From assembly GCA_004519485.1 (NCBI GenBank), contig CP038107.1:922591-986590 (forward strand): a DNA stretch of 64,000 bases, written 5' to 3'. This DNA comes from Nannochloropsis oceanica (taxonomy: Eukaryota > Sar > Eustigmatophyceae > Eustigmatales > Monodopsidaceae). Shown piece by piece: positions 1-11,141 of this stretch (positions are counted from its first letter, which is position 1; each line of letters begins with the position of its first letter). The notes under the pieces are model-generated. The model searched no databases. It worked only from the letters and a program-made list of their open reading frames with translations, and had not been told where the DNA came from. Position numbers and translations under genes: made by a program.

Positions 1-11
1 ACAGCAGTAGT

Positions 12-47
<36 letters not shown>

Positions 48-48
48 T
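1..48. repeat. CAG/AGC trinucleotide microsatellite
   Basis: A run of AGC/CAG units opens the window (one TAG interruption near position 9). It may belong to a poly-Gln, poly-Ser or poly-Ala coding stretch truncated by the window edge, but no supported exon continues from it. Confidence 0.85.
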
Positions 49-1194
49 TGAGAGGTGAAAGGTGGTCGGTAAGAAAAGGAAGAGAGGGAGGGGGTTCTTC
101 TACAAGTAAAAGGAATGAAAGCAGAGGCCAAAGTCCGGCAATCATTCCATGAAGAAAGGGAAAAGATCGATTAAAAATAAAAAGAAGAGGAAAAACGTTA
201 CTTCCGATTAACTGATACGTTTTTGCCATTGCTTTTCTTCCTACCAAGTCACTTTGGTTATTTTTTCTGAGGAGTGGAGGGAAAAGTTGGCAGAGATCGT
301 GCTACAGCAAACAGGCATCGTCAGGACGCATGACGTTCGCTGCTAAAGACCACTTAAAGTAGAACATTAGTATACACCTGTGATGCGCGACAGGAAGAAG
401 AGAAGAATAGAGACACTCTTCTTGGATGTGTGACGAAAGTCTATCCGGCCGTTGCGCTCTGGCGCTATAGGCTGGAATGTCTGTTGTCTTCACTTACGCG
501 TTAGGAGAGATCGATGCGCAATTTGCAAGCCATATGGGACAAACCGTACATAACCCCTTGCTCTTCCTTGCTCTGTAGTGTACAAGATGATGGAGCGTAG
601 ACTTCGATAACGTAGGTCCTGAAGTGGAGGGATTGGTTGGGGATCGACTTCGGTCGTCGGGCTTGTAGTTCCGTTTTATTTCATATAGCGACCCGGTATT
701 TTTTTAATAGCAGGCTCCTCCATAGATAGCCGCGTTAATGGCGTGTTTCAAGTCACCAGTACATTGACTTGAGTCGTGGGCGTACGATCTGTACGTTCTT
801 TTTTTGGCCTGTGCATGGAGAGGCTGTGTGTTGTACACACTTCTTTTTTCAAAAAGTTCTCTTCGTCTAGACCTTCGAAATTTTGAGAAGCTCAACCATG
901 GCCAATATCTATCGAACAAAAAGATCAAATTGATGTAATAATGTATATATAAAAACAGCAATAATATTTTTCCTCAAGTCGAGTCACGTGTCTGCCACAC
1001 AAGCGCCGCTCTCAATCCTCGGAGAGGACTACATAAAATAGGGCTCTCGGAGAGATCAAAGAAGGGCCGGATAAGCTTTCCTAAAATTTGTCCCGAGTAG
1101 TCAGTTACAACCATACTGTCACGCATACGTGATGTAATTATTTGGAACGCCTTCAAGATGGTGGCAGTGGGACCATCTTCTGTCTAGAACACGC
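49..1194. other. No gene recognised
   Basis: This stretch is of mixed composition and free of the GGGA repeat. Open frames are short and match no family I recognise. I see no tRNA, rRNA or convincing exon here. Confidence 0.4.
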
Positions 1195-3006
1195 AGCCCT
1201 TCAGTCCATTCTTCCGCCCTGTATCTTACCTCGGCCTGGAAAAGGAGTCCGGTGCGGCAGCTGGAGTTTCCACTATCCCTGTCGCTGGATGTTGTATGGG
1301 AATGCCGCCGGATGGTGGTGGCGCAGGCATTATGGCTTAAGGACCCGAGGGAGATGTCAAGGCTTCAGTAGGTGAGCAAACATTCTCGGGATGGCGTCCC
1401 GCATTGTTGTATTTTTTATTATTGTAACGCCATAACTATTTTCCTTCGACAATCCCCATCACCAGGAGATCCTATCAAGATTTTCTGATGATGGGATTGT
1501 CGAAAAAATCGACCAGCTGCTGAAGCAGCGCATGGCGGGAGGAAAGCCGTGCGAGGCGCTATGGGGCTAAGTTTCTTGTGTCTTGTTAAGATTTGCTGGT
1601 AATAAAATTGTCTACGTTAACAAACTGTACGCGTAGCAAAAACAATATCACGAATACACCTGCTCATCCACTAAAGCCTAGACATGCTACTCATATCCCA
1701 CAGTCATATTGCTCACATCACCACTCTCAGCAGCAGCTGCTGCAGCGGCGACGGCAGCACCAACCTTCCAAAAAACTCCAGCGGCAGCAACAGTGGGAAT
1801 TACAGCTGCCTCGCGGGGCTCCTTTTCGAGCCGGAGCCCGAGGTAAGACATAGCACGGATGAAGTGACAGAGGGCCTGTTAATGCTTGTCAAAATATTGC
1901 CTTTATTATGAGGCATAGTTGTGTGCACGGGTGCGAATGAGCAAGCCAGTAATTTATCGAAGACGAGGAAGGCACGTCCATATAGTGATTTCTTAAACTC
2001 TTTCACGCCCCCTCTCCCCTTCTTCTCTTACCACACCCTCGCAAAGCCTTTGTATGTGTAGGTAATTATAGTGTAATCTCCTATCTGTGATACAAAACCG
2101 GTGTCTCCCAGCTGTGCTGCACCACATCCCTTTTTGTTTTCTAACATAAAGCTTCCTGTCCTAACCCTTTCGCCTTGGGCCGATCAGGTGGTCAAAGGAG
2201 AAAAAGAAGCGGGAGGAAGGTGAGCAGGAAGAGATAAAGGATCTCACGACGATCTTGCCCGTCCTTATTCGAGCCTCGCGCTGGCTGAGCCGGCGAGGAC
2301 GAATAAGGATATGACACCAGGCAACACCCGCAGCAGTAGCAGAAGCAGCAGGAGGATAGCAGCCAGAGGAGGATCAGGAGGGGAAAAAGTAACAGGAAGA
2401 AAGCAGCATGGCAGCGCGTCATCTGCCCTTGACAGGGTCGCGCACTTTGCTCTTCCGTCCGCAGCGAGCCTGACTCTCCTCGACTCTCCTACCAGCCGCA
2501 CAGTTTCTCACTGCTCTATCTCCCAGCCCTCTCTTTGTGAGGGCTTTAAGGAAGGGATGGAGAGAGCGAAGGAGAAAATGGTGATGACGGCGGAGAAGGA
2601 CAGTATAAATGAGCATGTAGGGGTCAGTGATCAAAAGATGCGGCCTACTATCTCTCCCTTAACCATTCGAAAGCCTCCACCATTTCTCCGACAGAGAGGT
2701 AACAGTAGGGAGTTGGGGGAGGGAGAGGAAGGAGAATGGAACATTTCGGCGTCGTTTCTACTTATTTCAGAGTCGTTTCTGCTTATCTCCTCATTTCCAT
2801 CCTCTCACCCCATTCTTTTCACAGGGGGAAGCTTTGATGCCATGCATGACCGTTTGTCGCCTCGCTCCTTCCCTTCTTTTCTCCTCCGCAGTCCTGATGA
2901 CGACGGTCTGCTCAGGGAGGAGCACGGCGGCCGTCATCAGAAGCAGCCTTACCAGCAGCCCTGGTCGCACAATTGCTCGTTAGCTGCCGACTCTGAAGAG
3001 GAATAG
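1195..3006 (+). other. Possible multi-exon coding locus, unresolved
   Basis: Several short blocks look protein-like on the plus strand: about 1205-1372; 1434-1570, which ends in TAA and reads FDNPHHQEILSRFSDDGIVE; about 1727-1842, followed by the good donor GTAAGACA; about 2190-2700, followed by GTAACAG; and 2893-3006 after a CTCCGCAG acceptor, ending in a TAG. Two or three frames are open through several of them and the splice phases do not force one gene model. No family is recognised. It could equally be non-coding sequence with chance open frames. Confidence 0.18.
1445..1504. repeat. Inverted repeat (hairpin), ~16 bp arms
   Basis: The arm 1445-1461 (TTCGACAATCCCCATCA) is the reverse complement of 1489-1504 (TGATGGGATTGTCGAA) apart from one extra C. 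The loop is about 27 nt. It stands out because the rest of the region lacks such palindromes. Function unknown. Confidence 0.75.
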
Positions 3007-3270
3007 TCCTATCAGGTCCCCCACCAGGTCACTTGGTGGTATATATTTATATACCATTTTGCTAAAAGCCCGTCATGAATCACCTTTCACAATTCGATTC
3101 GATAAGTGCTTTTCGGCGTGTCTATGTGTGTTAGTCCGAATGTTCGTGGATTCTACGTTCAATTATGAATTTCAATTGATGGAAAAGAAAAGAGAAGACA
3201 ATGTCGAAAGGAGAAAGTAGGGAATGCGTGTCTGGGGTTGGTCGCAGTAACAATAGGAGAATCTCATTTT

Positions 3271-3801
3271 TTAAGAACGGTGGTCAGGGAGACCGATTAG
3301 ATAGCCGAACGCACGCACAGAGGACCTTGAAGATTCAAAGAGGAGAAATGGGACGAGTGAGGGATCTTGATCATAAGAGGTGTTGTGAAGATTCGCTACA
3401 TTAATATTATCTCTTATACAAGTTATCAGGAATATATGATTCTCTTTTTGATTGACTTTTTGACTAGTGGGCTGAAATGCCATGTCAGTCATGAATTGCA
3501 CGTCGTAAGCGAAAGCAAGGTAATTCATCTCAATTTTATAGAGACTGATTGGAAGATTAACGACGCTGGACCGCTTAGGCGTAATATTCCTGTCATAGCT
3601 AGAGACGACTTTGTACCCACACTCATTATGTTGGGCTGCGTCGGCCGTTTGGATCGCAACGTACCCCGCAAAGTTGAGCGCATTCTGGCTGCCTATCACG
3701 AGCAAGAACAATGATGACCCATTACTCGCGATATCGAGCACTGTGGGCGTACGGAGTGTTGCGAATAGAGAGGGCAGTGATGTAATACAAAAAAGGCGCA
3801 C
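3271..3801 (-). CDS. Hypothetical protein fragment, weakly YTH-like
   Basis: A long open frame on the minus strand in AT-richer sequence that is free of the tetranucleotide repeat, so its length is more meaningful than elsewhere. It has no ATG at its upstream end and would be an internal or terminal exon; an acceptor-like GCCCACAG lies near 3745. Two stretches recall the YTH RNA-reader fold: LFLLVIGSQNALNFAGYVAI resembles the strand ILIFSVxxSGxFQGFA, and LYKIEMNYLAF resembles FKIDWxxxxxLPF. The aromatic-cage tryptophans are not visible, so m6A binding is doubtful. A 115-codon frame also exists on the opposite strand (3367-3714). Overall this is a tentative call. Confidence 0.25.
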   Translation of the reverse strand: MRLFCITSLPSLFATLRTPTVLDIASNGSSLFLLVIGSQNALNFAGYVAIQTADAAQHNECGYKVVSSYDRNITPKRSSVVNLPISLYKIEMNYLAFAYDVQFMTDMAFQPTSQKVNQKENHIFLITCIRDNINVANLHNTSYDQDPSLVPFLLFESSRSSVRAFGYLIGLPDHRS

Positions 3802-4266
3802 AGAATTTTGTTTTTATTTCCTCTTTGGAAGAGGAAAGAACTAGAGTCTCATTCTTTAGTCCAGATATACGAATCGAGGGAGAGACAATAAGACATACAA
3901 ATGGTTTCAGAATGCAGGTCCGTAGAGGTATGGAAAGGCGACAATACATACAAAGCAGATAGTTGGGGAAGCAATGACAAGGAAAATGATTTGGCAGAGT
4001 CATGACCATCGTTGCGCACAAGTTTGCCTTTTTAAATTTAAGTCATATTGGTTGCTTTCCCCTTTCCCTCTCTTCCTCTTTTCCTCCCTCCCTCCCTCTC
4101 TCCCCCCCTCCCTCCCTCCCTCAAATAAATCGCTCGGTGTCACCCCATGTGGCAGAAAAATTTGAGAGATAACACCGACTCACAATGCAAACATTTGATT
4201 TATAAGAACCAAAACCATCCTCCTTCACTTCCTCCTTTGCTCCCTCCCTCCTTCCGTCACTCTCTA

Positions 4267-5401
4267 CTACCTCAAAAAAACCTTACTAGGCGTCACCACC
4301 GCGTCTATAGGCAGGTCAAACGCGTCGAGAGGCACTGACTCAACAATCTGCTCGTCCAATGCTAAGCCTACCGTATAGGGCCTTTGACGACCTTCCCGCG
4401 CATGGCTTGCCTGGAGCCGGGAAAGGAAGCAGTCATAGTACCCTGCGAAGAGAGGGAGGGAGGGAAAAAGGGAGGGAAGGTTAAGAGACGACCGAACTTT
4501 ATACTGAAGAATTATTGAGGGCATCTTTATGGATCAAGACTGTGACAAAGGTGTGATAGGACAGTGGGGGAGTGGAAAGAGGTAGGTAGGGAGAAATGGA
4601 GGGAGGGAGGAAGGAAGGAAGGAAGGGAGGGAGGGAAGGAGAAGGGAGGGATGGTTTGCTTGCCTTTGCCGTGCCCCAGCCGGTTGCAATTGGCATCGAA
4701 AGCTACGCCAGGTACAATAACCAAATCGAGGGGAGGGAGGGAGGGAAGGGGAGAGGGAGGGAGGACGGGCTCGGGGATGCCCCATTTGGAGAGGGGGAAG
4801 GATGCAATGTCTTGGGGGGAGGAGAGGGGGAGCATGACCATGTCGGCTGAGGCCGGACCGATGACCTATGTGCGTATGTAAAGGAGGGGGAAGAGGGGTT
4901 GGATGTTGCGGAACTTCATCAGGAAGACGAGTCTGTGAGGATTTGGGAGCTATCGCGAAACGAGACCTGCGCAGCCCGCCCTCCTCCCCCGCCACTTCAG
5001 GAGGGTGGCAGCCGCGTATTTTCTTTCCTTCCCTCTTCCCCCACCCCTATAACCCATCCTACCTTGGGGACGTACACCTTTTTCTTTCGCCTTGCCTCTC
5101 CGCCGGTGCTTGAGGCGTCTCCTTCCTGCTTCCCTCCCTCCATCAGTACCGTAAGCAATATCGGGAATGTCGGCACTTCCTTGCTCGGCATAGACAAATA
5201 CAGACTCAAGCACTCACTACGCTTCACTGCCTCAAGCTCCAATAGTCGGGGAAAGAGGCGTTTTGCTTCTGCCGTGACATGTGTGTCGTCCAAGGCACGA
5301 AGACGGGCTGAGATGCACTTGCGGAGGGCGGCCTTTTCTGCCTTGATGGAGGGGTCAGGAGAGAAGGGGGAGGGGGAGGAAGGGTTGGCGGAAGACGCCA
5401 T
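4267..5401 (-). CDS. MTHFS: 5-formyltetrahydrofolate cyclo-ligase (methenyl-THF synthetase)
   Basis: Converts 5-formyl-THF to 5,10-methenyl-THF using ATP, in one-carbon metabolism. Three exons fit: 5063-5401, 4664-4865 and 4267-4442. Exon 1 starts MASSANPSS and contains KAALRKCISARLRAL and the substrate-side block ECLSLYLSMPSKEVPT. Exon 2 carries the family core KWGIPEP, LDLVIVPGVAFD and NRLGHGKG; exon 3 continues GYYDCFLSRL and ends PIDAVVTPSKVFLR. Intron 1 is GT-AG. Intron 2 uses a GC donor (AAAG|GCAAGC) and CTTCGCAG acceptor, needed to restore the invariant GKGYYD. A short Pro/Ser/Leu repeat-derived stretch sits between WGIPEP and LDLVIVPG. The gene is divergent from FAN1. The assignment is firm; the far upstream in-frame sequence is taken as 5' leader. 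Confidence 0.93.
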
Positions 5402-6009
5402 GATTCCAGAAGTGAATAGACGAGGATGCAGACGAAGCTGGGTGTAGTGTCGTGGACGTGGGGACGGTGAAGAGAGGGAGGACGAGGCGAGACGGACTAC
5501 TTGGTCAGTGGGTGTGTGGCGGGGGTAGAGGACCGAGGAGCGGGGCAAGGTCTGCTGCGACGTGGAGAGCAAGATGGGGACGAAAAGGACCGGCACCCTC
5601 CTGGTCATGCAGGGGGTAGGTGGCGACGGAAAGTCGAAGCTGTATGTAATTATGGGCATGTGCACGTGAGGTGTGGTGAGATAGATGCCTTGGCTACCGC
5701 CTCCCAACCTCCTGCCGATCTCGTTGTCCTCCGAGTCCCCGCACCTAATTCCCCAGCACGGCAGCAGACAGTTACGGAACACAGTCATCGGTCACCGTGT
5801 TACATGCGCAACACCACAATTGGCCCGTCTGTATAGCATGTTGACAACTGTACCGCAACTGATGAAAGCAACCGACACGGCAACGGCTGCTCCCTTCTTC
5901 ATTTTCTCACGCACAACCCCGCCCTACCTTGCACTCCCAAACCGCATGCCCAACAGCCAGCAAGGGACATGCCGCCGCCATTACTACGCACTTGTCCTTT
6001 CTTCTCGTT
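5402..6009. promoter_or_regulatory. Divergent intergenic region MTHFS / FAN1
   Basis: About 600 bp separates the two divergent start codons and must hold both promoters and 5' leaders. No TATA-like box or repeated operator stands out. Part of it may be FAN1 5' coding sequence, since the FAN1 frame stays open upstream of the chosen ATG to a TTG at 5929. Confidence 0.4.
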
Positions 6010-6702
6010 ATGACGACCATTCTTGCACCACGCGGCGTCACCTGGCCCTCCTCCTTCTCCTCCTCCCCCCACCCTTCCACACGCCTTGCCCACGACCCCC
6101 ACCAAGACATTCCCTTACAGCACTTGCGTTGGTGCATCGCCGTGGTCAGACACACGCCCTCCTTGTCACGCCTAGTGGATTCAATGCTGCTAGCGCAGTG
6201 CTATGCTCTCTTTGTTGGTGGTAGCAGTACCGGAAACGAGGGAGAGGAGGAGGAGGAGGAGGAGGAGCAGCAGCAGCAGCAGGAGGCGGTGGCTACAGCC
6301 AAAAATAGCGTAGACAATCTCTCTCAAATTCCTCGTCGCTTACACATTCTCTCCGCGCTGATCTTCTCCCGTCTCCTCTTACGAAAGAAGCCCTGGTTCC
6401 AACTGACTGACCTCAAGACACATTGTCCCGAGAGCCGATCAAGTGACTGGTTGTACTCTCACGCCTGCTTCATATACCACGACCTAGCACGGGCAGGATT
6501 AGTGCTGGAGGGATGGAGCGAGAAAGGAAAGGAGGACGAGGGGTTGGTGATGCTGGGAGGGACGGAGGAAATAAAGGAGGGTGAAGGGAGGGTGAAGGGT
6601 ATAGATGAATATCTCATGCCTGCCCTGAGCACACTATTGAAAGCCGACTTGCTCGCACTGGCCAAAGCATTAGGCGTACCCCGTTCCTCCTCCTTCTCCT
6701 CC

Positions 6703-6734
<32 letters not shown>

Positions 6735-8201
6735 CTCCTCTTCTTCCTCCTCTTCCTCCTTCACCACTACCTCCTCTTCCTCCTTGTCTTCTTCGTCCTC
6801 TACCTCGTCCACCGCGCTAGTCTCGCTCGACAAACCCTCCCTCCTTCTCGCCCTACGCCGACGCATTATCTCCTTCCACTCCTCTCCCCCTCCCTCCTCC
6901 CGAATCTCTTCTACCCGCCCTTATCCTCCTTCAGTCGAAGACGCTGTCCGCAGGGTCCTCTTGTCCAGGTGGCTCAGGCACGAACACGCAATCCCCCACA
7001 ACCTCCTCCAGCCTAGAGGCAAGAAAGCCAAGGGAGGGAGGGAGGGCAGGCCTATTCAAGAAGAAAGGTCGGGAGGTGGAGGGGCGCCCCCAGTCCTTTT
7101 TCGCATTTGTCCTCAGATGCTGCGGTTTCTTCAGCGGCTGCTTCGATTGGTTGTAGGGGCAGGAGGAGCAGAGGTAGGCTCCTCCCTCCCTCCCTCCCTC
7201 CCTCCCTCCCTCCCTCCCTCCTTCCCTCCCTCCTTTTCCGCCTCTTCGGCGATTATCTCGGTGTTGCCTTCGCCGGCCTTGATGTGGTTGTATGGGAAAT
7301 GGAACTTTCACCCCTTGCCGGGGGAGGGCGAGAGGGAGGGAGGGAGGGAGGGAGGGAGGGAAGGAAGGAAGGTTCAGGAGGGAAGGAGGGAAGGAGGGCC
7401 GTGGTCGTCGAGGAGGGTATTCGAGCAGTGGGAGTTGAGCATCGAAATGAGATGGCTAATGGCCGAGCTTCTGGAAGAATGGAGGGAGGAGAGGAGGAGG
7501 GAGGAGGAGGAGCATGAGGAGGAGGAGGAGGAGGAGGAGAAGAGGAAGGAGGAGGGGCGGAGAAGGGAAGGAGGAGGGCAGAAGGAGAGGAGGAGGAAAG
7601 CGAAGGGGAAGGAGAATGCGGACATGAAGAATACGGGAGAGGGGACGAGGGAAAGGGCAGACAGGAAAGAGAAAGAGGTGATTGAAATTCTGGATGATAG
7701 CGAGGAGGAGAAGGGAGGGGAGGAGGGGGTGATGGTGTTCGTGGATGAGAATAAGCGGTGGAACGATGTAGCGGCTGATGAGGAGGAGGAGGAGCAGGAG
7801 GAGGAGGAGGAGGAGGAGGAGGAGGAGGAAGAAGAGGAAGAGGAGGAAGAAAAAGCTGTGGAAATGGTGGTGGTGGCCAGTGATGAGGAAGAGGAGAAGA
7901 AGAAAGGAGCACGGAAGCCAGCAGCTGCTGACGCTGCTGTGACTAGAGAGCTTCTGCGACGCTTCCTAGACCTGCGTGCCGAGGCCTGCCGTAGTTTTGG
8001 CCTGAAGGAGCCGCCTTCCTTCCCTCCCTCCCTCCCTCCCTCCCTCCCTCCCACCACCCTCGCTCTCCTCCAGGCATTGCTTCATCTCGCGGCGCGCTGT
8101 ATCCTCACTCTCCTTCCTCCTCCTTTTCTTCCTCCTCCATCTTCTCCTCCTGCTCTTCCGTCTAAAGCTGCTGCTGCTACTACTTCTACGACTGCTGCCG
8201 T

Positions 8202-8235
<34 letters not shown>

Positions 8236-10803
8236 GATGGATGTGGTGCCGGTGCTCATTGGGAGGAGCGACTTCCTCCTCTTTCTCCTTCTTCCTCTTC
8301 TTTTCTCCCTCCTTCCCTCCCTCCTTGGGCCGTCGCACGCCATTTGCTATTCAAAGGAGGCATTTCCCTCCTCGATGAGGACGAGGACGAGGATGAGGGA
8401 GGGAGGGAAGGCCGGGAGGAAGAAGAGGAGGAAGGGAAAAAGGGCGAGAGGGAGGACAAGGACGTGAGGGAGGAAGGGGAGATGCCGATGCTTCTCCACC
8501 CGGGCCACACGCTAAGCAGCTTACTGTTAGATGTGCTGTTAGAGGGGGGAGGGGGAGAGGAAGGGGTAGGGAGGGAGGAACGGCTGTCGTTGCTGCTGCT
8601 GCTGCTGGGCGTACCGTGGAGAAGGGATAGGAGGGGGCATGTGTGGGTGGCCCTGGTGAGGGGGGTGAAAGCGATGAGGAGGGAGGAAGGAGGGAAAGAA
8701 AAATGGCGGGAGAGCGATGATGAAGAAGTAGAAGAGAAAGAAGTAAGGAGGGGTAAGATCACTCTTTCTGCCTCCTCCTCACCCTCTTTTTCGTTCTCGT
8801 CTCTGCAGCTGGAGCGTGATTTATGTGCGTGTGCGGTGCATGATCCCTTTGTGCCCGGGGGGGGTCTGATGGTGCTGAGGAGGAGATTGGTGAAGTTGGA
8901 GGAGAGGATATCGAGGGAGGGAGGGAGGGAGGGGGCGAAGAAGGAGGAGGAGGAGAAGAACTTGTCAACGGGTATTGTGAAAGTGAGAGTGGAAGGGGGA
9001 GGAGGAGGAAGGGAGCTGCAGAGGAAGCGAGGGAGGAAGCGAGGGAAGGTGCAACGGTGGATGACGAGGAGGACGGCTTTTAATGAGGTGGAGCATGTAA
9101 TGCGTGAGGTAGACGAGGAGGAGGAGGAGGAGGAGGAGGAGGAGGATGAAGAGAGGAAGAACTTCGAGACTGGCAGCATCTCCTCCTCCTCTTCCTCCCC
9201 CTCCTCTAACAACAATGGTGGATGGACTACCCCCCTCTCCCCTCCTTCCCCCCCTCCTTCCCTCCCTCCTCCCTTTGACTCCACCATCACACCAGCTCCC
9301 TCCCTCCCTCCCTCCCTCCCTCCCTCCCTCTCCCTCGTGGGCGTGTCTTGGCCTCGAGATGGCCAACCACGCATCGGCAAAACAGAATTGATCGAAGGGC
9401 GGGCAAAGGCGGGAGGGCAGGCGGGAAGGAAGGCAGTCTTCACCCTGGGTAATGATGGGGAGGGACGGGTGGAGGAGATGGTCCTACAAGAGCAGAGAGA
9501 ACGAAGGGGATATTGGGGCGTGCATTGCGAGGGCCGCTTCCTAAGGACGTTGTTTGGTTTGTTCTTCTGGGAGCATGGGCTCTTCCCTCCCTCGGCAGCT
9601 GGCGCCGAGTCCTTGTCTTCCCCCCCGTACTCGTCCTCCTCTACTGCAGCCACACGTGGCAGCAGCAGCCGCAAGACAAGCAGCACCAGGAAGGATACTG
9701 GTAACAGCGGCAGCAGCTGTCACAACAGCTGTCACAACAGCAGTAGTGGCTCCTCCCAGCTGTCTTTATCCTCCCCCTCGTCCTCCTCCTCATCCTCCTT
9801 CTTCTCCCCCTTCCAAGACGCTCCTCTCGACTTGGAGCATCCTCCGGGTCTCTTTTACGCTCGTCGCGCCTCCCTCCTTGAAGCTCGCCTTCACGCTCTC
9901 TCCCTTCTTGACGGTCCTTCCCTCGCTGCCTCCCTCCATGCCTCGTACCTCAAGCACTACCCCCTCCGATGTAGGGGCGTTCAGTGGTGGGAGGGAGGGA
10001 GGGAGGGAGGGAGGGGAGGGCTACCCCTGGAGCTACTGCAGGTGGTGGTGGTAGGGATGGGGGGGAGGGGGCTGGCGGCGGCGTTGAGGCCTTTGGTTGG
10101 CGAGTATCGATATTACAGTGGGGGACTGCCTGATTTGTTGCTGGTGAGGGTGGTGAGGGAGGGAGGGAGGGAGGGGGGGACAGGAGAGAAAGAAGGAGGG
10201 GAGAGGAAGGAGATGGTGGAGAAACAAAACAGGGGAAGGGGCATGAAGGTAAATGGAGGGAATAAAACGAAGAGAAGGAAGGGCAAGGGGCGAGGGAGGA
10301 AGACCAAAGACAAAGAAGAAGAAGAGGAGGAGGAAGAGGAAGAGGAAGAGGAGGAGAGAGGGGGAGGGATGGAGGCTTGGGACGGGGTTGAAAATCTCTC
10401 GAAACTTACTGGTTTGCCTGTATGGGTATTGGATAGAGTGGCCAACAGAGGAGGAGGAGGAGGGGAGGGAGGAGGGGGGGGAGGAAGGGCACGAAGGGGA
10501 GGGGGAGGGTTTCCTTGGTTGGACCCCAAAACGAATGAGATATGGCCACCTCCTGAGGAGGACGGAGAGAGGGAGGAGGAGGGATGGAGAAGAGTGCCGA
10601 AACTACTGACGACCGAAGAGCTGAAGGGATGGAGGTGTGAGGTGGTGCTGGGGGAAGTGAAGAGTGAGAATGATCGATTAGACCCCCGGCAGGAAGCGTG
10701 GTTGCACATCTTAACGGCGGGAGGGGTTGAGGCGAAAGTGATGCAGGTGCGGACACCGGGAAGGAGGAGGAAGGGAGGAAAGAAAAGACGAGCAGGACGG
10801 TAA
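6010..10803 (+). CDS. FAN1: FAN1-like structure-specific nuclease (VRR-NUC), with giant low-complexity insertions
   Basis: FAN1 is a nuclear 5' flap endonuclease/5'-3' exonuclease acting in interstrand-crosslink repair. Starting at ATG 6010 the frame is 1,597 codons, far longer than the roughly 1,000 of animal FAN1. Recognisable order: PRRLHILSALIFSRLLLRKK (SAP-proximal region, about 6340), LLKADLLALAKALGVP (SAP-like, about 6640), FRICPQMLRFLQRLLRLV (about 7100), VPGGGLMVLRRRLVKLEERI (TPR region, about 8860), FLRTLFGLFFWEHGLF and the DAPLDLEHPPGLFYARRASL block (9540-9870), then the VRR-NUC residues GLPD (Asp1375) and GEVKSENDRLDPRQEAWL (Glu1549, Lys1551). Poly-Glu, poly-Ser, LPPS and GREG stretches separate these blocks; some may be unspliced introns whose length preserves the frame. 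No zinc-finger UBZ is seen. The true start and the number of introns are uncertain, but the family is clear. Confidence 0.85.
6682..6812. repeat. TCC/TTC microsatellite inside FAN1 (poly-Ser)
   Basis: A TCC/TCT/TTC run encodes a long serine tract in the FAN1 frame directly after the SAP-like segment. The reverse strand reads as poly-Glu. Confidence 0.85.
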
Positions 10804-11141
10804 GTTGGTAGACGTAGGTGGAGGAGGAGGAGGAGAAGGAGGAGGAGAAGAAGGAAGAAGAAGAGGAACGGGCGGCTTGGTGTACAAATTCATACAATAT
10901 CTATACATGTGTATTAGGAACAACCACTAGCCCTGAAAGGCTACTTTAGCAGTGAACGGGTAATGAATCTCTCTACAAAAACAAGTTATCTATTCCAAGG
11001 TACGAGAAACACCCACCGAGGCACATCAATGCACCCTCGTAAGTCACACTCCTTCCTCTCTTCTCTCGACCCCCTCTCATTTCGTTCGTGTTTTTTTCTT
11101 TCTCTTTTGACTCCTCCTTTCCCTCACAGCTTCAGCTCTTT
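10804..11141. other. Convergent 3' intergenic spacer
   Basis: The 3' ends of FAN1 (+) and the plastid-protein gene (-) face each other across 338 bp. It begins with a GGA/GAA-rich purine run and contains mixed AT-rich sequence around 10880-10990. No gene seen. Confidence 0.5.

Noticed and set aside
7253-8057. Large minus-strand Ser/Pro-rich and PPSLPPS frames
   Set aside because: They are mirror readings of the GGGA/GAG repeats in FAN1; no conserved motif.
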